64,000 bases of DNA from positions 1 through 64,000 of the forward strand of contig DATAEK010000102.1 in NCBI GenBank assembly GCA_036258055.1, read 5' to 3'. The notes beneath the pieces are model-generated. The model did no database searches. It saw only the letters and a program-made list of their open reading frames with translations, and was not told where the DNA came from. This stretch comes from DATAEK01 sp036258055 (GTDB lineage: Bacteria; Acidobacteriota; Vicinamibacteria; Vicinamibacterales; 2-12-FULL-66-21). Below, piece after piece: positions 42,838 to 51,574 of the stretch (position 1 is the first letter of the stretch; each line of letters opens with the position of its first letter). The position numbers and the translations under genes are program-made.

Positions 42838-42869
42838 CCAGGCGTTACGGTTGGCGCCGTAACGCCTGG
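42838..42869 (+). terminator. Perfect 13-bp hairpin after the BON gene
   Basis: CCAGGCGTTACGG (42838-42850) and CCGTAACGCCTGG (42857-42869) pair perfectly around a TTGGCG loop, 14 bp after the stop codon. There is no T-run on the 3' side, so it may act as an intrinsic terminator lacking a U-tract or as an mRNA-end protecting stem. It lies in the convergent spacer with the gene ending at 42937. Confidence 0.55.
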
Positions 42870-42936
42870 AATCAGTTCGAACCCTCCCAAAGCTCAGCAC
42901 CCGAAGCCGTAGAACCCGCGAAAAGCCTGAGAACTC

Positions 42937-43536
42937 CTACTCGCTGGCTGGGGCCTGCCTCCGCCAGAACTCCGGATCGAACGCGACCCATTCCCGCGCT
43001 GGGAAGCTCCACTCGGGGCGAACTGCGAACACGTGGGCCCCGGGTCCGGCGGCGGCGATTGCCGCGTCGGCCTCACGGCGCGTTCGAAACCCGGCGATCG
43101 CGAATCTGGTACCGTCAGCCGCTTCGAAGACGGTGCCCGCGCTGCGCGACGCACCATTCGTAACGATCACCAGAAATCTTCCCTGACCGAGCAGCCACGG
43201 CACGCCGCTGCTTGAAGCCGGCCGGTACTCTGCGACGTACTCGATCGGCGTCTCCATCAGACTCGCCTTTTGCTTCCCCAGCCTCTCGAGCGCCGACATG
43301 ACGGCGCTGTTCCTCGCGTAGTCGGCGGCAACCTGTTTTTTCTCCGCTGCCGACGCATAGCCATTGAAGAACCAGACTTCCTTTGGGCCAGTGAGTGACT
43401 CAATCCCCAGGTACGCGTGCGCACACCCCAAAGCGGCGCACGCCTTGGCGATTTCGTTTTCGATGACCCTGAATTCCGCCTCACGGCCTGTCTTCAGAGG
43501 CTCGCGAACGATCTGAAGAATTCGAGGAGGCTCCAC
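42937..43536 (-). CDS. Protein of unknown function (199 aa)
   Basis: A 199-residue protein with GTG start at 43536, preceded by AGGTG. It reads MEPPRILQIVREPLKTGREA, later CAALGCAHAYLGIESLTGPK and EVWFFNGYASAAEKKQVAADY. The alternating strand/helix pattern resembles a ferredoxin-like (dimeric alpha-beta barrel) fold, but no family is named with confidence. No signal peptide is visible. It lies 116 bp downstream of the antiporter on the same strand. Confidence 0.65.
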   Translation of the reverse strand: MEPPRILQIVREPLKTGREAEFRVIENEIAKACAALGCAHAYLGIESLTGPKEVWFFNGYASAAEKKQVAADYARNSAVMSALERLGKQKASLMETPIEYVAEYRPASSSGVPWLLGQGRFLVIVTNGASRSAGTVFEAADGTRFAIAGFRTRREADAAIAAAGPGAHVFAVRPEWSFPAREWVAFDPEFWRRQAPASE

Positions 43537-43652
43537 ATGCGCACCTGTTGCGCCGCGAGACCCAGCACGATCGCAACAGTGAGCGTCACGGCGTCGAGCA
43601 TAGACCCGCGGATAGCGGCCAGCGGACCGCGGCCAGCGACAAGAGTCTCTGA

Positions 43653-45071
43653 TCAGAATACGCGGAACGCAATCACCGCAATCGCAGTCGGCAGGAGCGC
43701 ACCCAGGAGCAGTCCGATCGGCAGCACCGCGCCGTCGAAAAAGCGGCTGAGGAGGGCCTGCCCTGCCGGATTCGGCGCGTTGGCGATCACCGTCAGGCCG
43801 CCGCCAGTCACGGCACCTTCCACGACCGCAACCTTCAACGGTTCGCTCAGGTTCGGCACGAGCGTCGCCAGGTAGGTGATGAGCGCGTTGTCGTTGAACG
43901 CCGTGAGCAGCGTCGATCCGAAAAAGAGCGGCGTCTCCGAGAGGCTCGCCAGCACGGGCGCGATCCACCACCCTTGCAGTCCTCCGTGAATCACCAGTCC
44001 GCCGAGAAAAAACCCGACGAGGAGTGGGGCTTTCAAGTCAATGCGACTCTGGTAGACCGCGGTGGCCTTGGCGAAACCGAGGAAGAACAGAAAGCCGCCA
44101 ATGAAGAGCGCCGGGTAGTGCGAGGTCAGAACGGTGAAGCCCATGAACAGGAGATGGACGACGGTGAGCCAGGCAGGAACCGGAGGCATGGACTTCGTCG
44201 ACAGGGAATTCTCTTCTGGCTGGTCCACCTCCGGGTATTGCGGACGGTGGGCCAGCGACGCGAACTCGCGCCGAAAGATCACGAAGTAGAGGACGTTCGA
44301 GATCACGATCGACAGCACGGCGCGCAAGCCGAAGTGCCCAATCATGAAGGCCGTGTCCCAGCCCCACGGACGCGCCACCATCAATACCGGTGGCGCCGCA
44401 AAATGGGTGAGCGTCCCCCCGATCGAGACGTTGACGAAGAGGAGACCCAGCGTCCCGTACTTGAGGCGCGTGCTCGGATTGAGGTCGTAGAACTGCCGGG
44501 CGAGGAGAAGCGCACAGATCGTCATCGCCGCCGGTTCGGTGATGAAGGATCCGAGGAGCGGGCCGATGGTCAGAATGGCGAACCACCAGGCCGCAGGTGT
44601 TTCGCGGCCGAGCCGCGCCACGCTGCGCAGCGCTCCCTCGGCGAACGTCACGACGGGCCGCGTCGACGCGAGCGCCATGATCACGACGACAAAGAGGGCC
44701 TCGGTGTAGTTCACCGTGTCGTTGATGTAGTGGAGTGCAGTCTCCCAGCCGCGCGTCGTGATGATCGCCACAGCCAGAACGACCGCCCACAACCCGAAGA
44801 CGACCTCCACCTCGCCAACGAAGTGCATCACCTCCGCGGCAATGCTTGGCTCGTCGGGGCGGCCGGCGGCCCGCTGCCGCTCCTCGTGCCGATACTGCAT
44901 CCGGTGCGCAAGCGCCGTGAATCGGGCGGCCGCAAACGTGTGCAGGATGGCCAGGAAGAAAATTGCGGTGGCCACCGCGTTGAAGTGATCGAACGCGATC
45001 CGTTCGGCCAGGATGGCGAGGATCCCCTGGCCCGGACGCACCGGATACGCGGAGAGCGGCGTCGGAAACAT
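43653..45071 (-). CDS. Putative Na+/H+ antiporter (Na_H_antiport_2-like) in the rhamnose operon
   Basis: A 472-residue membrane protein with about eleven to twelve hydrophobic helices. Conserved polar patches within helices include GSFITEPAAMTICALLLA, VNVSIGGTLTHFAAPPVLMV and TAFNDNALITYLATLVP, as in the putative Na+/H+ antiporter family related to ion-transport superfamily proteins. The coupling ion is unproven. It starts 5 bp after the stop of the rhamnulose-phosphate aldolase/dehydrogenase gene, so it belongs to the same transcript. Confidence 0.8.
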   Translation of the reverse strand: MFPTPLSAYPVRPGQGILAILAERIAFDHFNAVATAIFFLAILHTFAAARFTALAHRMQYRHEERQRAAGRPDEPSIAAEVMHFVGEVEVVFGLWAVVLAVAIITTRGWETALHYINDTVNYTEALFVVVIMALASTRPVVTFAEGALRSVARLGRETPAAWWFAILTIGPLLGSFITEPAAMTICALLLARQFYDLNPSTRLKYGTLGLLFVNVSIGGTLTHFAAPPVLMVARPWGWDTAFMIGHFGLRAVLSIVISNVLYFVIFRREFASLAHRPQYPEVDQPEENSLSTKSMPPVPAWLTVVHLLFMGFTVLTSHYPALFIGGFLFFLGFAKATAVYQSRIDLKAPLLVGFFLGGLVIHGGLQGWWIAPVLASLSETPLFFGSTLLTAFNDNALITYLATLVPNLSEPLKVAVVEGAVTGGGLTVIANAPNPAGQALLSRFFDGAVLPIGLLLGALLPTAIAVIAFRVF

Positions 45072-45076
45072 GCGGA

Positions 45077-47299
45077 CTACCGCAGGAACGCCTCCGGTAA
45101 TCCTCCATCAACCGGAATGACGTGTCCCGTCGTCTTCGCGCTGCGATCGCTGGCGAGCCAGCAGATCGCATTCGCACAATCGGCCGGGAGGATCGGTCGC
45201 CGCGTGATCGTGCGGCGCGCGTAGAACTCGGCCAGCTTCGAGCGCAGGCTCTCCGTCGATTCGTCCGTGTCGTGCGGAATGTCGTATTTCTTCAGGGCCA
45301 CGAGTACGCGGTCGCGCGGAAACATCGCCGATCCCTCGATGACGGTTGCCGGCGCGATGCCGTTGACGCGCACGAGCGGGCCCAGGCCGATCGCAAGCTC
45401 GCGAATCAGGTGGTTGATCGCGGCCTTGCTCACGTCGTAGGCCTCGCTGCCTGCCTTGGGCACGACCGCGTTCGCAGAGCTCGTGAGCACGATCGCGGCA
45501 GGAAGTCCCTGAGCTCTCAGGATGCGGGCGGCTTCTTCCGCAAGGACATAATTGCTCGTCACGTTGACCTGAATCGCCGTCGACCAGACATCTTCCGCCG
45601 TTGTGCCGGGTGCGGGGCTGGGATAGATCGCGGCGGTGTTGATGAGCGCATCGAGGCCGCCGAAGCGCATCACCGTCTTCTCGATCGCGCCGTTGATGCT
45701 GGCCCGTGACGTCAAATCCAGCGCCACCGCGAAAACGAGCTCCGGCCCTGCCAGAGCCGACGCCTCCTTCGCCACGGCTTCTGCGGCGCCGGCGTCACGA
45801 TCGGCGACGACCGTCTGACCTCCGCGCCGCGCAATCTCGAGCGCGACTTCACGGCCGATGCCGCTCCCGCCGCCGACGACCAGGACGATCCGCCGGCTGA
45901 ATTCCTTCTCGGGCGGCATGCGCTGCAGCTTGGCTTCTTCGAGCGCCCAGTACTCGATACGAAAGGCTTCCGACCGCGGCAGCGCCACGTAGTTGCGGAC
46001 GCTGGTGAATTCCGCTGCCTGCTCCGGGCGCCGCGCCTGCGGCGCGCCTTCTTCCCCGCCGCCATCGTCGAGCGCATTTGCGCCCGCCATGACATGGATC
46101 GCGTTGACGAAGAACTCCGACGTGATGCGCGCTTCGCGCTTGTCCTTGCCGAAGCCGAAGAGTCCGAGACCGGGAATGACGACGACCGATGGGTTCGAGT
46201 CACGAAGCGTGGGCGAGTCGGGTCGCGCATGGGTCTGGTAGTAGGCCCGGTAGTCCTCGCGATACGTCACCAGTTGCTCGGCGATTCGGGTTTGAAGATC
46301 TGCGAGCCCATCAACGACGCCGTTCCAGGGCACGTAGAGCGGGCTGATGCGCGTGCGCAGGAAGTGATCCGGACAGCTCGTGCCGAGCCGGCACAGATTC
46401 TCGGCCCATTCCGAGCTGGCGAACTCAACGGCATCCGCGCCCCCTTCGAAGTGCGCCACGACACGGCGGTTCGACGACACCGCGCCCCGCAGCGCCGGCA
46501 GGAGCGCGGCCACGAGCGCGTCGCGATTCGCCGGGGCGGCAAACCTGACGCCGCCGAATCTCGGACGATTCGCGCGCCGCTCGTGATCCTGGACGAACTC
46601 ACCCATCTGATCGATGGTCTTGATGCTGTTCAGATAGCACTCGCGCTGCGATTCGCCCCACGTGAAGAGGCCGTGGCCTCCGAGGAGGATCCCATCCGCA
46701 CGCAGGTTGGTCTCGACGGCCTGGCGCAGCATCATCGCGAGCTCGAACCCGGGACGCTGCCACGGCACCCACAGGATCGCGCGGCCGTACCGGCTGTTGA
46801 ACTCGTCCAGCTTGCGGCGGCCGTTGGCACTGGCAGCGAGGGCTATGGCCCAATCCGGGTGAAGGTGATCGACGTGCGGAAACGGCAGGAAAGCGTGCAG
46901 CGGCGTATCGATCGAGGCCGCGACCCGATTCTCGCCGAACGCGCAGAGCGGATAGAACGCGACCATCTCGTCTTCATACGGCTCGCCGCGGTAGCTGGCG
47001 ATGAGCGAGTCGAGCCGATCGAGATAGAGAATCGCAAAACCGGCGGGGCCGATCGATCGCAGATCGCCGCCGCTTCCCTTCACCGCCATCACGCGCTGCG
47101 GCGTCCCGGTCAGCGGGTCGGGAAGGACGAACTTCGAGCTCGTGTTGCCTCCGCCGAAATTGGTGATCCGCAGATCCGCCCCGAGCAGGTTCGATCGATA
47201 CCGCAGGAGATCGAGCGGGCTCGCCGCCATGCGGGCGGCTTCATGCTCGTCCCACAGGTTCTTCAGGAACACCGTCTCGATCGCCGATGTTTCAGACAC
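45077..47299 (-). CDS. rhaEW: Bifunctional rhamnulose-1-phosphate aldolase / lactaldehyde dehydrogenase
   Basis: A 740-residue two-domain enzyme. Residues 1 to about 440 are a class II aldolase domain with metal histidines in HVDHLHPDWA and the GGHGLFTWG motif. Residues about 475-740 are a short-chain dehydrogenase with NAD motif GGGSGIG and catalytic YDVSK. It cleaves L-rhamnulose 1-phosphate to DHAP and L-lactaldehyde and oxidises the aldehyde to lactate. This RhaEW fusion is known in other bacteria. GTG start at 47299 overlaps the kinase stop by 8 bp (GTGTCTGA). Confidence 0.94.
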   Translation of the reverse strand: MSETSAIETVFLKNLWDEHEAARMAASPLDLLRYRSNLLGADLRITNFGGGNTSSKFVLPDPLTGTPQRVMAVKGSGGDLRSIGPAGFAILYLDRLDSLIASYRGEPYEDEMVAFYPLCAFGENRVAASIDTPLHAFLPFPHVDHLHPDWAIALAASANGRRKLDEFNSRYGRAILWVPWQRPGFELAMMLRQAVETNLRADGILLGGHGLFTWGESQRECYLNSIKTIDQMGEFVQDHERRANRPRFGGVRFAAPANRDALVAALLPALRGAVSSNRRVVAHFEGGADAVEFASSEWAENLCRLGTSCPDHFLRTRISPLYVPWNGVVDGLADLQTRIAEQLVTYREDYRAYYQTHARPDSPTLRDSNPSVVVIPGLGLFGFGKDKREARITSEFFVNAIHVMAGANALDDGGGEEGAPQARRPEQAAEFTSVRNYVALPRSEAFRIEYWALEEAKLQRMPPEKEFSRRIVLVVGGGSGIGREVALEIARRGGQTVVADRDAGAAEAVAKEASALAGPELVFAVALDLTSRASINGAIEKTVMRFGGLDALINTAAIYPSPAPGTTAEDVWSTAIQVNVTSNYVLAEEAARILRAQGLPAAIVLTSSANAVVPKAGSEAYDVSKAAINHLIRELAIGLGPLVRVNGIAPATVIEGSAMFPRDRVLVALKKYDIPHDTDESTESLRSKLAEFYARRTITRRPILPADCANAICWLASDRSAKTTGHVIPVDGGLPEAFLR

Positions 47300-48761
47300 A
47301 GGTGAACTCCAGATACTGTTTGAAGCGCTGGAAGTGCGGCTCCCAGCGATCGTGCGCGCGCGGCTGGAACCGTTCGATGGGAAACGACCGCTCGATGATC
47401 GTCCGCGCGTCCGAGAGCGACGCTACGGCGGCCGTCGCTACCATCTGCATCGCCAGGTTTCCGAGCGCCGTGGCCTCGACCGGCCCCGCGATGACAGTTC
47501 GACCGCTTGCGTCCGCGGCGAACTGGTTGAGCAACCGGTTGCGCGATCCGCCGCCGACGATGTGGATCTCGGTGATCGCATGACCGATCAGCTCCTCGAG
47601 GGCGTCGAGCACGACGCGGTACTTGAACGCGAGGCTCTCGAGGATCGCCCGCGTGCAGGCGCCCGGATCGGCCGGCGCCGGCTGATCGGTCTCGCGGCAG
47701 TAGTCCGCGATCGCCGCGGGCATCGACGGCGGATGAAGCAGCGACGGATGATCGGGATCGATGAGCGAGACAAACGAGTCGCGATGCTGCTCGGCGCGAT
47801 CGAGGAGCGCGGCGTAATCGTAGTCCTCCCCCGCCTCGGACCAGCTGCGCCGGCAGGCCTGCAGGAGCCACAAACCGGCGATGTTCTTCAGCAGCCTCGT
47901 CGTCCCGCAGACGCCCCCCTCGTTGGTGAAGTTCAGCGCCAGCGATCGCGGGGTGATGACGGGCGCCGGCACCTCGAGCCCGAGGAGCGACCACGTCCCT
48001 GAACTGAGAAACGCGCGTGCACCCGAGGCCGGTACGGCCGCCACCGCCGAGCCCGTATCGTGACACGCTGGCACGACGACGGGGGTGCCCGCGAGCGTGG
48101 ACGATGCGGCACTCCTGAGCGGGCCGAGCACGGTCCCGGGCTCGATCAGACGCGGCAGCAGCCTCACAGGGAGATCGAGACGCGACAGCAGATCCACGGC
48201 CCATGTCCGCTCGCGCGCGTTCACGAACTGCGTGGTCGTCGCGTTGGTGAGCTCGGCGGCCAGGATGCCGGTCAGATTGAGATTGAAAAGGTCCGGGATC
48301 GTCGCGAGGGACGCTGCGGAGTCAACCGCGGCCGGCGTCGTCTCGCAGGCCGCTACCAACTGATAGAGCGTGTTGAACGGGAGGAACTGGATGCCGGTGA
48401 TCCCGTAGATCTCGTCCGCCGGCACCCGCTCGAACACCCGCGCCATGACCCCGTCGGTGCGCGCATCGCGATAGTGGTAGGGGTTCTCGACGAGGGCGCC
48501 TTCCCGGTCCACGAGGCCAAAGTCGCAGCCCCAGGTATCGACGCCGATGCTCTCGGGGCGCGCGTCCGCGGCTCGATCGAGCGCCCGACGCATCTCCTCC
48601 CAGAGCGCGGGCATGTTCCAGCGCAGCGACCCGTGATCCTGAAGCGGCTGGTTCGGAAAACGATGGATCTCGCGGATATCGAGCACCCCGCCCTGCAGGC
48701 GGCCAAGCATCGCGCGTCCACTTTCCGCGCCGAGATCGAACGCCAGGTACTGGGCTGTCAC
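47292..48761 (-). CDS. rhaB: L-rhamnulokinase (FGGY family)
   Basis: A 489-residue FGGY sugar kinase starting with GTG at 48761 (MTAQYLAFDLGAESGRAMLG), the canonical rhamnulokinase start. Other marks are GVDTWGCDFGLVD, the CHDTGSAVAA phosphate-binding stretch and the late IVGGGSRNRLLNQFAADASG. It phosphorylates L-rhamnulose with ATP in the cytoplasm, feeding the aldolase encoded immediately downstream. It diverges from the cytochrome gene with 172 bp between, which should hold the promoter of the rhaB-rhaEW-antiporter operon. Confidence 0.95.
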   Translation of the reverse strand: MTAQYLAFDLGAESGRAMLGRLQGGVLDIREIHRFPNQPLQDHGSLRWNMPALWEEMRRALDRAADARPESIGVDTWGCDFGLVDREGALVENPYHYRDARTDGVMARVFERVPADEIYGITGIQFLPFNTLYQLVAACETTPAAVDSAASLATIPDLFNLNLTGILAAELTNATTTQFVNARERTWAVDLLSRLDLPVRLLPRLIEPGTVLGPLRSAASSTLAGTPVVVPACHDTGSAVAAVPASGARAFLSSGTWSLLGLEVPAPVITPRSLALNFTNEGGVCGTTRLLKNIAGLWLLQACRRSWSEAGEDYDYAALLDRAEQHRDSFVSLIDPDHPSLLHPPSMPAAIADYCRETDQPAPADPGACTRAILESLAFKYRVVLDALEELIGHAITEIHIVGGGSRNRLLNQFAADASGRTVIAGPVEATALGNLAMQMVATAAVASLSDARTIIERSFPIERFQPRAHDRWEPHFQRFKQYLEFTCV

Positions 48762-48933
48762 CTCTGAAAACTCTGGAGGACCAGACGCCAAGCATATCGG
48801 AATCTGAAACAGCGTGAGCGCGACGGCGTAATATAGGCGGCGCGTTCCGGCCAGCACCACCCCGCCGGGTTCAGACTGCGGTCATTCCACCCGCACTCGC
48901 CAACGGTTGTTATTGGATGGAGAGGAGGCTGTC

Positions 48934-49383
48934 TTGCGTTCCACGGCATCACTGATGTGTGCAGCGGCCCTGCTGCTTGCAGGGTCAGGCGCGATTGCGA
49001 TCGCGCAGAAGGTCGCCACGCCCGAGGATCTCGACAAGGTCATGAAGAAGGCCGGGCCCGCTTTGGAGGCGAGCGGCAAGGCGATCGGAGGGTCCGCCTA
49101 CGCGGACGCCAAGCCGCAGCTCGCCGCGCTGAAGCAGGCGATCGACGACTCGCGCGAGTTCTGGGTCGAGCACAAGCGAGACGACGCCATCAAATTCAAC
49201 AAGGACACGATCGCGAAGATCGAACAAGTCGAGAAGCTCGTCTCGGCCGAGCCCGTGGACGCGGCCGCGGCGGCGGCGGCGATGAAGGAAGTCGGCGGCG
49301 CCTGCCGCTCGTGCCACGGCGTCTACCGCACGAAGGACGCAGACAACAACTACGTCCTCAAGCCCGGATCGATCGACAAGTAG
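48934..49383 (+). CDS. Cytochrome c-prime-like exported protein
   Basis: A 149-residue exported cytochrome. A TTG start at 48934 is chosen because GAGGAGG lies just upstream; it gives a signal peptide (SLMCAAALLLAGSGAIAIA). The helical body (DLDKVMKKAGPALEASGKAI) and the single heme motif CRSCH near the C-terminus (GGACRSCHGVYR) match cytochrome c-prime, a four-helix periplasmic heme protein. Poly-alanine (AAAAAAAMKEV) precedes the heme site. It sits between the two rhamnose blocks without an evident functional link. Confidence 0.86.
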   Translation: MRSTASLMCAAALLLAGSGAIAIAQKVATPEDLDKVMKKAGPALEASGKAIGGSAYADAKPQLAALKQAIDDSREFWVEHKRDDAIKFNKDTIAKIEQVEKLVSAEPVDAAAAAAAMKEVGGACRSCHGVYRTKDADNNYVLKPGSIDK

Positions 49384-49424
49384 CTAAGGGCCATGGGCCA
49401 TGAGAAATCGACAAGTAAGTGTCC

Positions 49425-49552
49425 CATGCCACCGGCGGCGCGAAGCCCCCGGCAGTAGAGCGAGCGCAGCGAGCCACGCGAACGGAGCGGGGCTACGGGG
49501 TCCCCGCGAGTGAGCGAGTAGGGGGGTCCGGCGGGGCGAAGCCCCCCGGCCA
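49425..49552. repeat. Composite GC-rich repeat with GGGGC-GAA-GCCCC hairpin
   Basis: Two related cores, GGCGCGAAGCCCCCGGC (about 49437-49453) and GGCGGGGCGAAGCCCCCCGG (about 49530-49549), flank short words such as GAGCGAGC, AGCGAGCC and GAGTGAGCGAGTAG. The second core forms a stable GGGGC-GAA-GCCCC stem (49533-49545) ending 3 bp from the stop of the ABC fusion gene. A shorter relative occurs at 15458-15485. It fills the spacer between convergent cytochrome and ABC genes. Confidence 0.65.
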
Positions 49553-51556
49553 TCAAAAGTCGAACTGGTCGATGTTCGCCTTGGTGAACTTCAGCGGCGG
49601 ACCCAGAATGATCTGACTGCCGCGGACCTCGATCGTCCCGAGCCGTCCGCCGTCCATCGACGAGGCTCCGGACGCGAGACTGCCCTGCGCCATCAGCGCA
49701 CCAGCGCGCACCGTCAGGTAGCCGAGATCCTTCGTGTTCCAGAGCACGACCGTCTGCACCACGCCGTCGTGCACGTAGGGCTTGTTGATGTTCGGCAGCG
49801 ACAGGCCGATGACGTTCACGTCCTTGCGTCCCGCCTGCCGGACCGCCTCCGCCGCACCTGGCACGGCGGGCGCCGAGATCGCCATGATCAACGCGACTCT
49901 CGGCTGCACGCGCAGAATCGTCTGCGTCTCCGAGAACGCCTTGTCCCGGTCGTCGTCGCTCGGCCGGATCGTCGCGAGTGTGAGGCCGGGATGCGCGTCC
50001 GCGAGGCGCTTCCGGATGAGCGCGATCCACGCGTTCTGATTGGCGGCGCTCAGGGCGCCGGTGACGATCGCAAATTCCCCCTTGCCTCCGAGCAGACGCG
50101 ACGCTTCGTCGGTCAGTGTGTTCGCGATGCCTTCAGCCGTCGCCTGGTTGACGAAGTAATCGCGCGCGTCCGGCTCGGCATCGGCGTCCCACGTCAGCAC
50201 TTTGATGCCCCGTTCTCTGGCCTTGCGCAGCACGGTCGAGATTCCGGCTCGATTCTCGACCGACACCGCGATGACATCGACCTTCCTGGTGATCCAGTTT
50301 TCGACCACCTCGTTCTGCTTCGCCGCGTCGAGGCCGGTGGGACCGTCCCAGATCAGATCGACGCCGAGCTCGCGCGCTGCCTCCTCGGCTCCCGCGCGGC
50401 AACTCACGAAATACGGATCTCCCTTCGCCTTCGGCATCATCGCGACGACCGGACGGCGTGACGCGGCCGACGACGGCATCGGTGAAGGGGAGGCGTTCGC
50501 GTCACGCGCGACCGATCGTACGAGCCACACGTTCGTGCCGGCGGTGATGAGCGAACCCGCGACGATTGCGGCACAGATCACGGCTACCTGACTGTTCTTC
50601 ACGTCAATGGCCTCATCCGGTGCAGGGTGAACGACAGCCGCGCGCTCGCGCCGCCGGAGGGCGTCGATCGCGATGGCCGAAAGGAGAAGAATTCCGGTGA
50701 GCACACCCGCAAGCTCCGACGGCATCGCGGCCAGGTACAGGCCGTTGCGCAGCACCGACAGTGAGAACAGCCCCAGCAGCGTGCCCCAGAGCGTGCCGCG
50801 GCCGCCAAAGACCGACGTGCCACCCAATACGACTGCTGTGATCGCATCGAGCTCGTAGCCGTTCCCGGCGTCGGACCGCGCCTGCCCCAGGTGTGCGACG
50901 TAGATGATGGCGGCGAGGCTCGAGGTCACGCCAGCCAGCAGGTACACCAGACCGACGCGGTGTGCGACGGGAATGCCTGCATACCGGGCGCCGGCCGGTG
51001 AGAAGCCGATCGCATACAGTGCACGGCCGATGACCGATCGGTGCAGCAGCACGAGGTATCCCGCGAACACGAGCACGAAGACCGGCAGCTGCGCCGGCAC
51101 GACGCCGCCCAGGTATCCCTGACCGAGCTGGAGCACGCCGCGGGTGAAGTCGGTGTAATTCACTGACGCCTGCGTGAGGCCTTCGGCTATCCCGCGAAAC
51201 AGCGAGAAGGTGCCGAGCGTCACGATGAGCGGCGGCACGCTCAGACGCGCGACCAGCAGCGCGTTCAAAGACCCGCCGATCAGCCCGACCCCAAGGCTCA
51301 GCGCCGCCGCCGCAACTGGCGGGAGGTGCCAGTCACGAATCGCCGCGCCGAAGATGACCGCCGCGAGCCCCATCATCGATCCAACCGACAGATCGATTCC
51401 GCCGGTGATGATCACCGGGGTCAACGCAATTGCCAGGAGGCCCAGCTCCACGCTGAGCCGCACGATCTCGAAGAAGTTGCCGGCGGTGAAGAAATTGGGC
51501 GCGACGATCGAGAAGAACGCGATCTCCCCGGCCAATGCAAGCAGCAGAAACGGCAT
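49553..51556 (-). CDS. Fused ABC sugar permease and RhaS-type rhamnose-binding protein
   Basis: A 667-residue fusion. Residues 1 to about 315 are a ribose/rhamnose-type permease with about ten helices and the EAA-like GGTSVFGGRGTLWGTLLG loop. One more helix (about 325-350, VAVICAAIVAGSLITAGTN) crosses the membrane and leads to a substrate-binding domain (about 370-667: GDPYFVSCRAGAEEAARELG, FVNQATAEGI, SAANQNAWI, FTKANIDQFDF), closely matching RhaS-family rhamnose-binding proteins. The extra helix would tether the receptor in the periplasm. It is the last gene after the ATPase and second permease. Confidence 0.9.
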   Translation of the reverse strand: MPFLLLALAGEIAFFSIVAPNFFTAGNFFEIVRLSVELGLLAIALTPVIITGGIDLSVGSMMGLAAVIFGAAIRDWHLPPVAAAALSLGVGLIGGSLNALLVARLSVPPLIVTLGTFSLFRGIAEGLTQASVNYTDFTRGVLQLGQGYLGGVVPAQLPVFVLVFAGYLVLLHRSVIGRALYAIGFSPAGARYAGIPVAHRVGLVYLLAGVTSSLAAIIYVAHLGQARSDAGNGYELDAITAVVLGGTSVFGGRGTLWGTLLGLFSLSVLRNGLYLAAMPSELAGVLTGILLLSAIAIDALRRRERAAVVHPAPDEAIDVKNSQVAVICAAIVAGSLITAGTNVWLVRSVARDANASPSPMPSSAASRRPVVAMMPKAKGDPYFVSCRAGAEEAARELGVDLIWDGPTGLDAAKQNEVVENWITRKVDVIAVSVENRAGISTVLRKARERGIKVLTWDADAEPDARDYFVNQATAEGIANTLTDEASRLLGGKGEFAIVTGALSAANQNAWIALIRKRLADAHPGLTLATIRPSDDDRDKAFSETQTILRVQPRVALIMAISAPAVPGAAEAVRQAGRKDVNVIGLSLPNINKPYVHDGVVQTVVLWNTKDLGYLTVRAGALMAQGSLASGASSMDGGRLGTIEVRGSQIILGPPLKFTKANIDQFDF

Positions 51557-51574
51557 GACCGCTGCGCCCGGTCC

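Noticed and set aside
42838..42890. Possible tRNA because of a hairpin followed by GTTCGAACC
   Set aside because: No acceptor stem, D-arm or anticodon arm can be paired in either orientation; the stem is a simple hairpin.
43494..43601. 35-codon minus-strand ORF with a hydrophobic stretch before the unknown gene at 42937
   Set aside because: It overlaps the better supported start of that gene, and its length and composition are within chance for this GC content.
48762..48933. Rhamnose operator in the rhaB/cytochrome spacer
   Set aside because: No clear palindrome, and no motif shared with the rhaA or ABC upstream regions, could be found by eye.
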